From positions 1 through 42,825 of the forward strand of contig LKMP01000006.1 in assembly GCA_001563915.1 (NCBI GenBank): a DNA stretch of 42,825 nt, given 5' to 3'. Below, one piece after another: positions 1 through 8,007 of this stretch. Position 1 is the stretch's first letter. Every line of letters starts with the position of its first letter. Origin of the DNA: Nanohaloarchaea archaeon B1-Br10_U2g21. Its GTDB lineage: Archaea; Nanohalarchaeota; Nanosalinia; Nanosalinales; Nanosalinaceae. A program made the position numbers and the translations under genes. The notes under the pieces are model-generated. The model made no database searches and was not told where the DNA came from. It saw only the letters and a program-made list of their open reading frames with translations.

Positions 1-2
1 AA

Positions 3-869
3 ACACTTGAACAAGGCCTCAACGCAGAAACAGTCATAGAAAACCCTGAAATAGAGCTTTACTGGGACACCATACCCGAAAACCCTGAAAATCCATTCAT
101 AATCGGCCTCGATATAGAAGATTTGGCGGATTTTGCATCAACTTACAACGGAGAACACCACTGGCAGCAAATCGCATCTACACAATTAAATCAAAATACA
201 CTAGCGCTGTTGAATCACGAAATAAATCAGATGGCAGAACGAGAATTGGAAAAAGAGAGACACAAATACTCTGACTTCACGACACGCACTGTAATGCACG
301 ACACTAAAAATATCCTGCAAACTTTAGAAGGCTACATAGAACTATACCAAGAAACAGGCGATGAAAAACACTTCCAAACTGTATTAAACGCTAGTAAAAA
401 CATTCAAACCCTATATGAAGAACTTGAAGCACTCCAAAAACTCTATGAAGAAGACCATAAAACCCATATCAACGCATATGACATACTACAAGAAATAAAC
501 AGCAAACTAGAATTCAGAGAAGACCAGAAAAGCAAAAGCATCCATCTACCTGAAAATAACACACACTACACCTTCCATTCAAGTCCATTAATAGAAAGAA
601 TGATGTACAACCTCTTAGACAACAGTCTAGAACATGGACAAACAGATCCCGAAATAGACATGTACAAAGAAAACGGCCATATAAACATAGACGTATACGA
701 TAACGGAGAAATACCACAATCTATATGGGATAACTGGGGCTCAGAACACAACGGTATCGAAGACTATCCAGGCACAGGAACATTCCTAATAGGAGAAATA
801 GCCCAAAGAAACAATATCCGGATAGAGCCTTTAGAAAATGGCTACCGAGTTAAAATACCGGAAACATAG
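3..869 (+). CDS. Histidine-kinase-like ATPase, 5'-truncated
   Basis: The reading frame is open from the first bases, so the start lies outside the window; 288 codons are visible. A conserved-looking H-box (MHDTKN, His about residue 99 of the visible part) is followed by a helical dimerisation region. The C-terminal ATPase fold has an N-box (NLLDNSLEHG), a G1-like DNG motif and a G2-like GTGTFL. This order is that of a sensor histidine kinase, DHp then HATPase_c. The input domain, if any, is upstream and unseen. No response regulator is present in the window. Phosphotransfer activity is inferred from the motifs. Confidence 0.75.
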   Translation, partial: TLEQGLNAETVIENPEIELYWDTIPENPENPFIIGLDIEDLADFASTYNGEHHWQQIASTQLNQNTLALLNHEINQMAERELEKERHKYSDFTTRTVMHDTKNILQTLEGYIELYQETGDEKHFQTVLNASKNIQTLYEELEALQKLYEEDHKTHINAYDILQEINSKLEFREDQKSKSIHLPENNTHYTFHSSPLIERMMYNLLDNSLEHGQTDPEIDMYKENGHINIDVYDNGEIPQSIWDNWGSEHNGIEDYPGTGTFLIGEIAQRNNIRIEPLENGYRVKIPET

Positions 870-972
870 CCCAAATTCTTAGAAATAAATCTTTCTCTAA
901 ATTTTTTCGAATACTGTTTAACATGACTAGTCTCCTCACGAACCCATAATACTCTAGTGAGCTCTCAGACAT
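850..972 (-). CDS. Possible 40-residue small ORF
   Basis: An ATG at 972 is preceded by GGAGG only 4 nt away, and the frame runs 40 codons (begins MSESSLEYYGF), ending inside the 3' end of the kinase-like gene on the other strand. It lies 109 nt downstream of the orphan gene at 1082-1663 in the same direction. The composition is more basic and hydrophobic than its neighbours and no family is recognised. The ribosome-binding site is the main support, so this is a weak call. Confidence 0.25.
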   Translation of the reverse strand: MSESSLEYYGFVRRLVMLNSIRKNLEKDLFLRIWAMFPVF

Positions 973-1081
973 AATTCCTCCGCCTCATAGAATCCCTCCG
1001 AACACTCTAACTGTTTCTCTCAGCACCCCGGACTTAACTGATCAAGACCTATCATAACCAAACTGAATGAACAATAACACT

Positions 1082-1663
1082 TCAACCATCCAAACTACCA
1101 TAAATCCTATCCGAACCAAAAGAACCTCTGATAACATCAGAACTATACGCCATAAAAGTAGGAACACGAATACCCATAGCCTCTAAACCCAGATCAACAA
1201 CCTCAGTCTCATCATAACTACCAAAACCAATTTCAACACTTGAACCTCTAGGCGTTCTCCACTCATCCTCCTCCATCCTATCAAAGAACGGATGAGAAAC
1301 CTCCTCCATAAACTCTCCATACTCATTAGCAACCCTCAACCTCAACGGCTCAGGCCTCGGAAAACTATCATACTCCACCTGTCTAAAAGAGTCCCTCCCC
1401 ACATGAAGCTCAGCCTCATAACCATTATCTAAAAACATTTCATCCATTAAATAAAGCTCATCTGCAAAAGCATTAGACATCAAAATAGTCTGCCACTTAT
1501 CAATATCTGGCCCTGAAACAACACGAGAATCACCTATTTCAGAGTACAACTGATCCGACAAATCTCGTCTATTTGACACATACTCAACTTCATTTACCGA
1601 CATCTCAGATAGTTCTTCAATACCTATATCCCCAAAATTTTCAATGTCAAATTCTGCATCCAC
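1082..1663 (-). CDS. Hypothetical acidic protein
   Basis: 193 residues, very acidic, no signal peptide, membrane segment or family I recognise. The start is GTG at 1663, supported by a strong GGAGGTGG ribosome-binding site about 11 nt upstream. It lies 54 nt downstream of the orphan gene at 1718-2560 in the same direction, so the two probably form a small operon. The internal ribosome-binding site fits a second gene of a polycistronic message. The function is unknown; acidity indicates a cytosolic protein of a salt-in organism. Confidence 0.7.
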   Translation of the reverse strand: MDAEFDIENFGDIGIEELSEMSVNEVEYVSNRRDLSDQLYSEIGDSRVVSGPDIDKWQTILMSNAFADELYLMDEMFLDNGYEAELHVGRDSFRQVEYDSFPRPEPLRLRVANEYGEFMEEVSHPFFDRMEEDEWRTPRGSSVEIGFGSYDETEVVDLGLEAMGIRVPTFMAYSSDVIRGSFGSDRIYGSLDG

Positions 1664-1717
1664 TCTTTTTTTTCCACCTCCTGCACGTACTCTTTAAAAC
1701 AAACTCAAAATGTTAAA

Positions 1718-2560
1718 TCAATAACTATTGGCCGGCCCCTTATGATTTCCAAAAGCAGCTACATCCAGCTCCAATACTCCATCAACAAAATCATAATCAT
1801 TCGAAACAACAATATTTGAGTCTCTATCCGTACCACTCAACCTAAACTTGTAACTATTATTACCAGCTTTTCTCTCAGGCGTAATAGGCATATTTGGATC
1901 CACCAATTGATCCGATATATTATAATCTTCCTCAAAATCTCTGTAAAACTCTGCAATATCATTTAACTGTTTAAACAAGTTTTCAGCAGCATCATTATCA
2001 GACTCATACTTAGGAACCCCTTTAACACTGTCAAAACCTTTCAACAGCACATCCCCTCCTAAGGCCTCAAAACTCCCCGAATTTATCACATCGCCATACA
2101 GATCCGCATAGTTGCCGCCGAACCCTACATCAACGTCATTAGAGCTGACAACTCTTGACTCTCTTTGAACTGCTTCAACAATCGCCATGTGATGATTAAA
2201 TGGCATAGCACTAACCTCACTAGTAGAAATATTACCGCTTTCATCGATCAAGCTCATTGAGCCACCGTCTCCTAAAGCTGCTAAAACATATGTTGTGGTA
2301 CCTTTAGAATCCTGTACATCGACTAATCCATTCTGAAAATCAATTCCTACTCTATCAACACCTACTGCTTCAGGTGCGCTCAGTCCATCAACAATTGTAT
2401 CCCATTCTGATCTAGTGGATTGATTTTCAACAATACCAGGATTTAGTGAAAGTGCTTCTCCGAAAATGGATTTTCCTTCTAACTTTACGTTAGGGTTGAT
2501 GTATGCGAAATCGTCTGAGTCTGAGGGACTCTCAACTTCTAGCCAGCGACCATCAACCAT
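1718..2560 (-). CDS. Hypothetical acidic protein
   Basis: 280 residues beginning MVDGRWLEVES. I prefer the ATG at 2560 over the GTG at 2575 because a TATA box at 2585-2592 would start transcription near 2563, inside the longer version. The protein is acidic, mostly short strands and turns with many Gly/Ser/Asp, with no signal peptide or known motif. It is first in a probable two-gene operon with 1082-1663. No function can be assigned. Confidence 0.7.
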   Translation of the reverse strand: MVDGRWLEVESPSDSDDFAYINPNVKLEGKSIFGEALSLNPGIVENQSTRSEWDTIVDGLSAPEAVGVDRVGIDFQNGLVDVQDSKGTTTYVLAALGDGGSMSLIDESGNISTSEVSAMPFNHHMAIVEAVQRESRVVSSNDVDVGFGGNYADLYGDVINSGSFEALGGDVLLKGFDSVKGVPKYESDNDAAENLFKQLNDIAEFYRDFEEDYNISDQLVDPNMPITPERKAGNNSYKFRLSGTDRDSNIVVSNDYDFVDGVLELDVAAFGNHKGPANSY

Positions 2561-2584
2561 ATATGTTACTATCACTTAGTAGCA

Positions 2585-2592
2585 CTTATATA
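2585..2592 (-). promoter_or_regulatory. TATA box for orphan operon
   Basis: Reads TATATAAG on the minus strand, centred about 29 nt before the ATG at 2560. The expected transcription start leaves only a few leader bases. This supports the shorter start of the downstream gene. Confidence 0.5.
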
Positions 2593-2741
2593 GTTTTCCT
2601 GTATAATATACACGATAGAACAACAAACAATGAGTCTTACCCTCATATAAAACCTTTCACAAGACTCAGCAAAAATTTTTCTCCCTCAAAACATGAAAAG
2701 CAGGAACAAGTTCTATCAGTTAATCATAATGCAGTTTTTTA

Positions 2742-2787
2742 GAAAAAAGAAAAAGAAGAAAATGTGTGGGGAAAATGTTTTCCCGCA
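2742..2787 (-). terminator. Hairpin plus U-tract after S-layer gene
   Basis: Just downstream of the S-layer stop, GGGAAAA at 2769-2775 pairs with TTTTCCC at 2778-2784, with a further GTG/CAC pairing outside a one-base bulge. On the minus strand a T-rich tract (2742-2762) follows. Archaeal termination depends mainly on the U-tract; the added strong stem would suit a very highly expressed gene. Confidence 0.5.
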
Positions 2788-2792
2788 CTAGT

Positions 2793-5588
2793 TTACTCGA
2801 CTACTTGTCCAGTCTCTGTTGAGATTGTGACTTCGTCTCTGCCTTCTAGGTCAGCTTCATGGTCACGGTAGTTAGCTAGGAATTCTCCAGCAGCTCTTGT
2901 ATCTTCACCAGAGTGTCCGGCTACAATAAGTGCTTGCTGTCCATCGTTGAATCCATCAACTAACTGAACCATTCCTTCGCCTTCGGTGTAATCCTCAGCA
3001 GGCATGGTTCTGTTCTCTTCAACTAAGTCAGAAACCAAACTGTTTACGTTTGGTCCTCCAACTAGGACTAAGTGATCGTCACTTGTGATGTGCTCTGAAT
3101 CATCATCAGAGTCTAGGTTTCCAGCAGCCCAACTGTAAGTAGGCGTCTGTGAAGTGACTGATCCATCTGTAGCTCCTCCTTCAGCGGATAGAGCTCCATC
3201 TGTTCCTGTCATAGCCATTCCTGACGTGGATTGAACTGCAGGAACGTTCACTGTGATGTCTCCTTCGTCGTCAGTGTCGTGTGTGATGTAGGATCCGTAA
3301 ACTGTGTATCCTACTTCTACATCATCGTCACTGTCAAGTTCATGACCATAGAAGTCTTCAGAGTCTTCATCAGTGTAGTAGAAGTCTACTTCATTGATCT
3401 CTCCATTGTCGCCATCTTCAGCTTCAAAGACGAAAGCGTCTTCATCGCCGTCATCGTCTTCAGGCTGGACATAGATAGCTGCAGGGCCTTCTTGTCCTGT
3501 TTCTCCGTCTTGCTGAGTAACAACTAGATAATCATCGTCATCTCCATCTTCTACTCCGGTTCCATCTGCGTTACCTAAGCCATACTCAATTGATCCTGCC
3601 GTAAACGTATCATCGCCTTCTTCGTCATCTAGATTTACTGTCTCTGTCTCATCAATTCCGCTCGGAAGCTCTACATAATCTCCTTCTAAATCAGCTACAG
3701 CAACCGGCGCTGCGAATGCTGCTGCTCCGTCTGCTTCTGTGTAGAATGCGGAGAATACTTGCTGAGCGTAATCTTCTTCTGTTCCGAGCTCATCAGCTGC
3801 GTCATCTCTTACGAAGCTCACTGCTTCTTCTTCAGCTTCATCTTCGTTGTAGTAGACTTTGACATCAAATCTTAGACCTTCGATTCTCTCAGAATCGAGA
3901 GTATAAGATACGATATTGTCGCCGCCGATTTCACCTTCGTCTTCTACTTCTCCAATTCCGTCTTCTTCAATTGTAACTGTGTTGCCCGTGAATACATTTT
4001 CAAGCTCGAGCTCAAGCTCTCCATCATCATCGTCATCAACGATGTCTTCGTCTAGGTCTGCGAATAAGCTTGTGATTTCGTACATTGCTGCATCATCGTC
4101 CTGGTTCAGGACTACGAAATCGTCTTCGTCAAGTTGCTGTCCTTCGTAGGTTGCGATTGTTTCTTCTTCGCCACCTAGAGATACTGTATCGTCTCCGTCG
4201 CCTTCAGCGAAAGTGATTGTCTCTGTTTCTCCGTCATCGTTTGTTACTGTGAATTCTGCGTCATCTTCGCTTGCTTCTGCGTTTACGGTTTCTGCGTAGT
4301 CTTCTGCTGCGTCAGCGTTTAGGCCTCCGTAGTGGAATTCTAGTGCGCCGTTGAATACAGGTTCTACGTATGAGTCTTCTGCTTCTACGATGTTTTCATC
4401 GTTTTCTTGTGCTCCGAATCCGAATGTCATTCCGTCGATTGCTGCAAATTCTTGATCATCAGCATCGTCTAGGGATACATCGATTCCTCTGACTCGGTCT
4501 TCGTTGACTTCTACTCTTCCGTCTTGGATGGATAGTTCGTCAGTTCCGATTCCGAACTGTACTACGCCATCATTGTCTCCGAAGTCGTAGATGTTTCTTA
4601 CTCTGACATCGCTTCCTGATACTCTTACTGTGTCTCCTGATTCGACTGTTTCTAGTGATCCGTCTACTCTGACTGTTGCTTCGTCTGAGCCTGAAACGGA
4701 TACTACTTCAAATGTGTGTTCGTTTCCGTCTACTGTGATTGTTTCTTCTTCTCCTCTTTCGACATCAAAGTCTTCTGCGTCGCCGTATAGGATTAGTTCA
4801 GAGTCGTCTGAGTCGTCTGAGAATGTGTAAGTTTCTCCGAAGAGTGTGATTTCTTCTCCGTCTTCTACCCATTCGTCAGCTTCTTCGTTCAGGTCATCAT
4901 CGCTTCCTGCTGCGTGGAAGTCTAGTGTCTGTGAGAAGTCTACTGTGGCGGTGAAGAGATTGTTTTCTGAGCCTGCGTCTGCGTCAACGTCTCCTCTTGA
5001 TGGTACTTCGATGTATTTCGCTGGATCATCTAGATCTCCTTCATCTGAGTCGAAGGATTGTGGTCTTTCTCCCATTGCTACTTCGAAGTCTGTGCTAATT
5101 TCTTCTCCGTCTTCTGATGAGAATGTTGTTGATTCTAGAACGTCTAGGTCTCTGTCGTCTAGTGTTGATTCTCCATCATTTGTGTACTGGTTCAAGAATA
5201 GGTGGCTTCTTTCTCTGTTTAGTGTTACTCCGTTTTCTGCACTCCATTCTCCTACTCCGCCTTCTACGGATACTGTTTCTTCGGTTTCTGTGAATGCTGC
5301 GTTGCCGAGTGATCCGGCTACTTCGATTCCAGATACAACGTCAAGTGTTGATACTGGTTCTCCATCTTCTGCTGTCTCTCCGACAACAACTGATGAAGTT
5401 ACTTCTCCGTCTTCATCTACGAACGGATGAGGATAGTCTCCTAAGTCTCCACTGGACCCATTGTCCTGTGCTGCTGCGAAGGCTGCGCCTCCTGCAACTG
5501 TTGCACCGACCAATAGTGCGGAACCTAGAAGGGTTCTTGTGTTATTCTTAAGTTTTTTGATTATTTTCATGGTTGTGTTTGTCACCAT
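2793..5588 (-). CDS. S-layer glycoprotein
   Basis: 931 residues. An N-terminal basic stretch (KIIKKLKNN) and a hydrophobic run ending in an Ala-rich site near residues 36-40 form a signal peptide. The mature protein is extremely Asp/Glu-rich, with beta-type repeats. The C-terminal roughly 100 residues (LVLVGGPNVNS, then LIVAGHSGEDTRAA) match the C-terminal domain of Methanococcus-type and DPANN S-layer proteins. It should form the cell-surface lattice after Sec export and is a likely substrate of the AglB encoded at 30077-32671. Start: ATG at 5588 has GGGAAGG upstream; an in-frame ATG at 5570 has no such signal. Function is confident at family level; lattice role is inferred. Confidence 0.9.
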   Translation of the reverse strand: MVTNTTMKIIKKLKNNTRTLLGSALLVGATVAGGAAFAAAQDNGSSGDLGDYPHPFVDEDGEVTSSVVVGETAEDGEPVSTLDVVSGIEVAGSLGNAAFTETEETVSVEGGVGEWSAENGVTLNRERSHLFLNQYTNDGESTLDDRDLDVLESTTFSSEDGEEISTDFEVAMGERPQSFDSDEGDLDDPAKYIEVPSRGDVDADAGSENNLFTATVDFSQTLDFHAAGSDDDLNEEADEWVEDGEEITLFGETYTFSDDSDDSELILYGDAEDFDVERGEEETITVDGNEHTFEVVSVSGSDEATVRVDGSLETVESGDTVRVSGSDVRVRNIYDFGDNDGVVQFGIGTDELSIQDGRVEVNEDRVRGIDVSLDDADDQEFAAIDGMTFGFGAQENDENIVEAEDSYVEPVFNGALEFHYGGLNADAAEDYAETVNAEASEDDAEFTVTNDDGETETITFAEGDGDDTVSLGGEEETIATYEGQQLDEDDFVVLNQDDDAAMYEITSLFADLDEDIVDDDDDGELELELENVFTGNTVTIEEDGIGEVEDEGEIGGDNIVSYTLDSERIEGLRFDVKVYYNEDEAEEEAVSFVRDDAADELGTEEDYAQQVFSAFYTEADGAAAFAAPVAVADLEGDYVELPSGIDETETVNLDDEEGDDTFTAGSIEYGLGNADGTGVEDGDDDDYLVVTQQDGETGQEGPAAIYVQPEDDDGDEDAFVFEAEDGDNGEINEVDFYYTDEDSEDFYGHELDSDDDVEVGYTVYGSYITHDTDDEGDITVNVPAVQSTSGMAMTGTDGALSAEGGATDGSVTSQTPTYSWAAGNLDSDDDSEHITSDDHLVLVGGPNVNSLVSDLVEENRTMPAEDYTEGEGMVQLVDGFNDGQQALIVAGHSGEDTRAAGEFLANYRDHEADLEGRDEVTISTETGQVVE

Positions 5589-5820
5589 TGCTTTGCCTTC
5601 CCTGTTGTTTTGAGCGGGTTTTTCAGGCGAAATGTTTTCCGCTTTCCCATGTCTTTTCTTTGATTCCGAAGCCCTTGGGAATCTACGGCTCCGCGGGATC
5701 CCGTTTCCCGGAAAAAAACTTTTCCCTCTACTAGTATGGGAAGTTACTAAACGGGGTTTCCAAGATCCAGGTCTGAGTATACCTATGGCTCAGTCTCTGT
5801 TACCGTATAAGAACACCCAC
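5589..5820 (-). other. Long GC-richer leader region of S-layer gene
   Basis: About 230 nt without a supported gene. It is richer in G+C than nearby intergenic DNA. On the minus strand it can form several stems: AACTTCCC with GGGAAAAGTT, the palindrome CGGGATCCCG, GATTCC with GGAATC, and CTGAG with CTCAG. If the TATA box at 5821-5830 is used, this is a roughly 210-nt 5' untranslated leader. A separate small RNA is an alternative. It does not match 5S, SRP or RNase P RNA signatures that I could recall. Confidence 0.35.
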
Positions 5821-5830
5821 CTTTTTAAAT
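5821..5830 (-). promoter_or_regulatory. Candidate TATA box of S-layer gene
   Basis: Reads ATTTAAAAAG on the minus strand. It sits immediately downstream of the phased AACGG repeats, as expected for a core promoter next to activator sites. Transcription would begin near 5795-5800. The upstream BRE element is not well matched, so the call is tentative. Confidence 0.35.
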
Positions 5831-5846
5831 GCTGTGATTTTTATTG

Positions 5847-5910
5847 CGTTCTAACCGTTCACGAACCGTTTTTAACCGTTCTCCAACGTTCAAATATTAA
5901 TTTAAACGTT
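5847..5910 (-). repeat. Helically phased AACGG(TT) repeats
   Basis: On the plus strand CGTT occurs at 5847, 5856, 5867, 5877, 5887 and again at 5907. Spacings are 9, 11, 10, 10 and 20 bp; the three central copies are the longer AACCGTT. Read on the minus strand these are AACGGTT units about one helical turn apart, directly upstream of the putative S-layer TATA box. The layout suggests cooperative binding of a protein on one DNA face, or a phased bend. No known archaeal regulator is assigned. Confidence 0.6.
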
Positions 5911-6020
5911 TAAGATTGTTTTTCAGCCAGAAACAGGCCCAAATAATCATTTTTTGACTTAGAAATATCTTCTGCACAGCCTTCACATAAAACGTATTTT
6001 GAGAGCTCTGTTTTGTTCAT
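5910..6020 (-). CDS. Possible 36-residue CxxC small protein
   Basis: ATG at 6020 opens 36 codons beginning MNKTELSKYVLCEGCAED; GGGG lies 5-8 nt upstream. The composition (polar, acidic, a CEGC pair) and codon choice resemble real genes of this window. It lies between the class III protein gene and the S-layer gene, all on the minus strand, and the remaining DNA 6021-6175 is AT-rich with no other gene seen. Its stop overlaps the outermost AACGTT repeat. It could be a gene remnant; the single CxxC could bind metal only as a dimer. Confidence 0.35.
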   Translation of the reverse strand: MNKTELSKYVLCEGCAEDISKSKNDYLGLFLAEKQS

Positions 6021-6175
6021 AGCGCCCCAAAAGTTTTTTGTTAAGTGAAAGAATAGTTAAGATTCTGTTTTAACTTGTTTTTAGGCCTTGAGTTTTGTTC
6101 GGTTTCTGTCTAACAGCTCTTACATGAGTTATTGAGGATTATATATTTTTGACAGTATATTTTGTCAACCTTTAG

Positions 6176-7909
6176 TTATTCTAGCATATACAAGTGATGT
6201 CCATCATCCCGAGAATTGAAGTATAACCGGCCTTCACCTACTGTAGGCGTGGATCGGGAGTTGTGGCCTACTGATTTTTCCCAGATGGTTTCTCCTGTGT
6301 ATGCGTCGAATGCGAATAGGTTAGAGTCTTCGTCATCGTGATTTTGTGTTGACTGATAAACTGTTCCTTCTGTTATGAGAGGTGCTCCGTAAGCATCTCT
6401 TGCGTCCAGTGTTCTACTCCATTCTTCTTCGCCGCTTTCTTTATCGAATGAATTGACGTTTACTTCATTGGGCGATGCAGTTGCGTTACGGGTGGCGGCA
6501 TATACTTTTCCGTCATATATTCCGGGGCCTGACCATGCTCTTTCTCCAGTGTCATGACTCCATTCTATTTCGCCTGTTTCTTTGTCTAGTTTCCAAAAAT
6601 TGGATTCGTAGTGTTCAGGTAATTCTGTATTGTCTTCGTCTATGTCGTGGCCGCTGTCAGAGGTGATGTATAGGCCGTTTTCGCCTACTGCAGGTCTTCC
6701 TACTACGCCTTTTTCTATTTCTGTATTCCATTCTAGTTCTCCGTTTTCTTTGTCAAGTGCGAATACGTTTCCTCTTCCTACAGCATATAGTTTTTCATCG
6801 TCTATTACTGGAGTAGGTCTTATTCCTGCGTCTCTATACGGCCATCTTGCGCCATCTTCTTCTTCAGGTTCTAATTCGTTTGCTACGTTTTCTCGCTGGC
6901 CTGTTGCTTCAAATTCTATTTCTGTGCTCCAGAGTTCGTTTCCTGTATCTAATTCTAAAGCTGTTATTGTGTCAGGCCAGTCTCCGACCCCTTCACGGTT
7001 TATTGGGCTAGGCTCTCCTTGCCATCCATCTGTGATGTATAATATTCCATCTTCATATGCGTTGTATTGTCCTTCTTCTTCCCATTCAAGATTTCCTGTT
7101 TCTCTGTCAAGAGCGAATAGTGTGTTATTCCATCTGTAACCTATTACGTAGTCATCAGTTATTTCGAGGTTATCATAGTTGCTTATTCCTGTTCCTTCTT
7201 CTCCCGTTCCTTCCATGTCATAGCTCCATTCTTCTTCGCCAGTCTCCGCATCATAGGCATTAACGTAAAATCCTGTATCGGCCGTTTCATTTCTGACAGA
7301 TTGGTACACAGTTCCATTGGAAAGCGAGGGGTTGCTCCTATAGTTTCCTCCATCTTCCACTCTCCATTCTATGTCCGGTTCTGAAGCAGGCCCCCATGTG
7401 TAAGGATGGTATCCTGTTCCCTGTGCGTTATACTGCCAAGTCCTCCATTCTCTAGGATCAAAATTTTCATCTAAGAAGTAGTTCCCTGTTATTGTTCCTG
7501 AAGTTTCCATTCCCTCCAGGTTTCCAGAATCAAAATTTATGGTTGCATCAATAGCGTTTGTTCCTGAATCTGTTTCGAATACTGGAAACCTTACTGTATC
7601 TGTATCCGCAACGCTTACACTTTTACCCGGAAACACGATTACTTCATTATCTCCATCACTGAGCTTTATCTCATTTATAGTTATAGAATCAGAATCCTGA
7701 TTTCTTACTACAGCCGACATACCTTCTGAAGTCATTCCTACCTCATCTATCGCAATACTCTGACCATCAAAACCTGTAACAGTCTCAATGCTTTGATCTC
7801 CAACCATCGCAAATATCGCTCCTCCAACAATTGCTACTACGAGAAGCATCCAACCATAAGTCATCAAATACTCAATCGCAGACTGCGCTTTCGAGGTGTT
7901 GTAGCACAT
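6176..7909 (-). CDS. Class III signal-peptide protein with PQQ-type propeller
   Basis: 577 residues from the ATG at 7909; a TTG at 7918 in frame is a less likely start. Near the N-terminus AQSAIEYLMTYGW followed by a hydrophobic helix is a class III (archaeal pilin-type) signal: prepilin peptidase would cut before the Gln-containing motif, leaving the helix for assembly or anchoring. Residues about 35-150 form a beta-rich stalk shared with the neighbour at 8008-9075. From about 175 there are eight repeats with a Trp-bearing strand (for example IEWRVED, EEEWSYD, ELEWNTE, ETIWEKS), typical of a PQQ/quinoprotein-like beta-propeller. It is probably exposed at the surface for binding rather than catalysis, since no signal peptide for periplasmic quinoproteins or cofactor ligands are evident. 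Confidence 0.85.
   Translation of the reverse strand: MCYNTSKAQSAIEYLMTYGWMLLVVAIVGGAIFAMVGDQSIETVTGFDGQSIAIDEVGMTSEGMSAVVRNQDSDSITINEIKLSDGDNEVIVFPGKSVSVADTDTVRFPVFETDSGTNAIDATINFDSGNLEGMETSGTITGNYFLDENFDPREWRTWQYNAQGTGYHPYTWGPASEPDIEWRVEDGGNYRSNPSLSNGTVYQSVRNETADTGFYVNAYDAETGEEEWSYDMEGTGEEGTGISNYDNLEITDDYVIGYRWNNTLFALDRETGNLEWEEEGQYNAYEDGILYITDGWQGEPSPINREGVGDWPDTITALELDTGNELWSTEIEFEATGQRENVANELEPEEEDGARWPYRDAGIRPTPVIDDEKLYAVGRGNVFALDKENGELEWNTEIEKGVVGRPAVGENGLYITSDSGHDIDEDNTELPEHYESNFWKLDKETGEIEWSHDTGERAWSGPGIYDGKVYAATRNATASPNEVNVNSFDKESGEEEWSRTLDARDAYGAPLITEGTVYQSTQNHDDEDSNLFAFDAYTGETIWEKSVGHNSRSTPTVGEGRLYFNSRDDGHHLYMLE
7844..7885 (-). repeat. 42-bp near-identical repeat, copy 1
   Basis: Codes for the class III signal region. 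It matches 9013-9054 at 41 of 42 bases, far more similar than the rest of the two genes, suggesting recent duplication or gene conversion. Confidence 0.85.
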
Positions 7910-8007
7910 ATGAGCCAATAGGATTTTATAATTGAAATAGCTTAGTGGGGCGAAGATAAACTTTAGAACTAGAGCTACGCTTTTTTTTGAACTTAGATAA
8001 TGCCTAT

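Noticed and set aside
4846-5430. Ser-rich 194-codon frame on the plus strand
   Set aside because: It is antisense to the S-layer gene and arises from its Asp/Glu codons; Ser/Thr-rich composition is the usual shadow of acidic genes.
5632-5913. 93-codon plus-strand frame in the S-layer upstream region
   Set aside because: Non-acidic, Cys/Phe-rich composition, no ribosome-binding site or promoter, and it runs through the phased repeats and the candidate TATA box.
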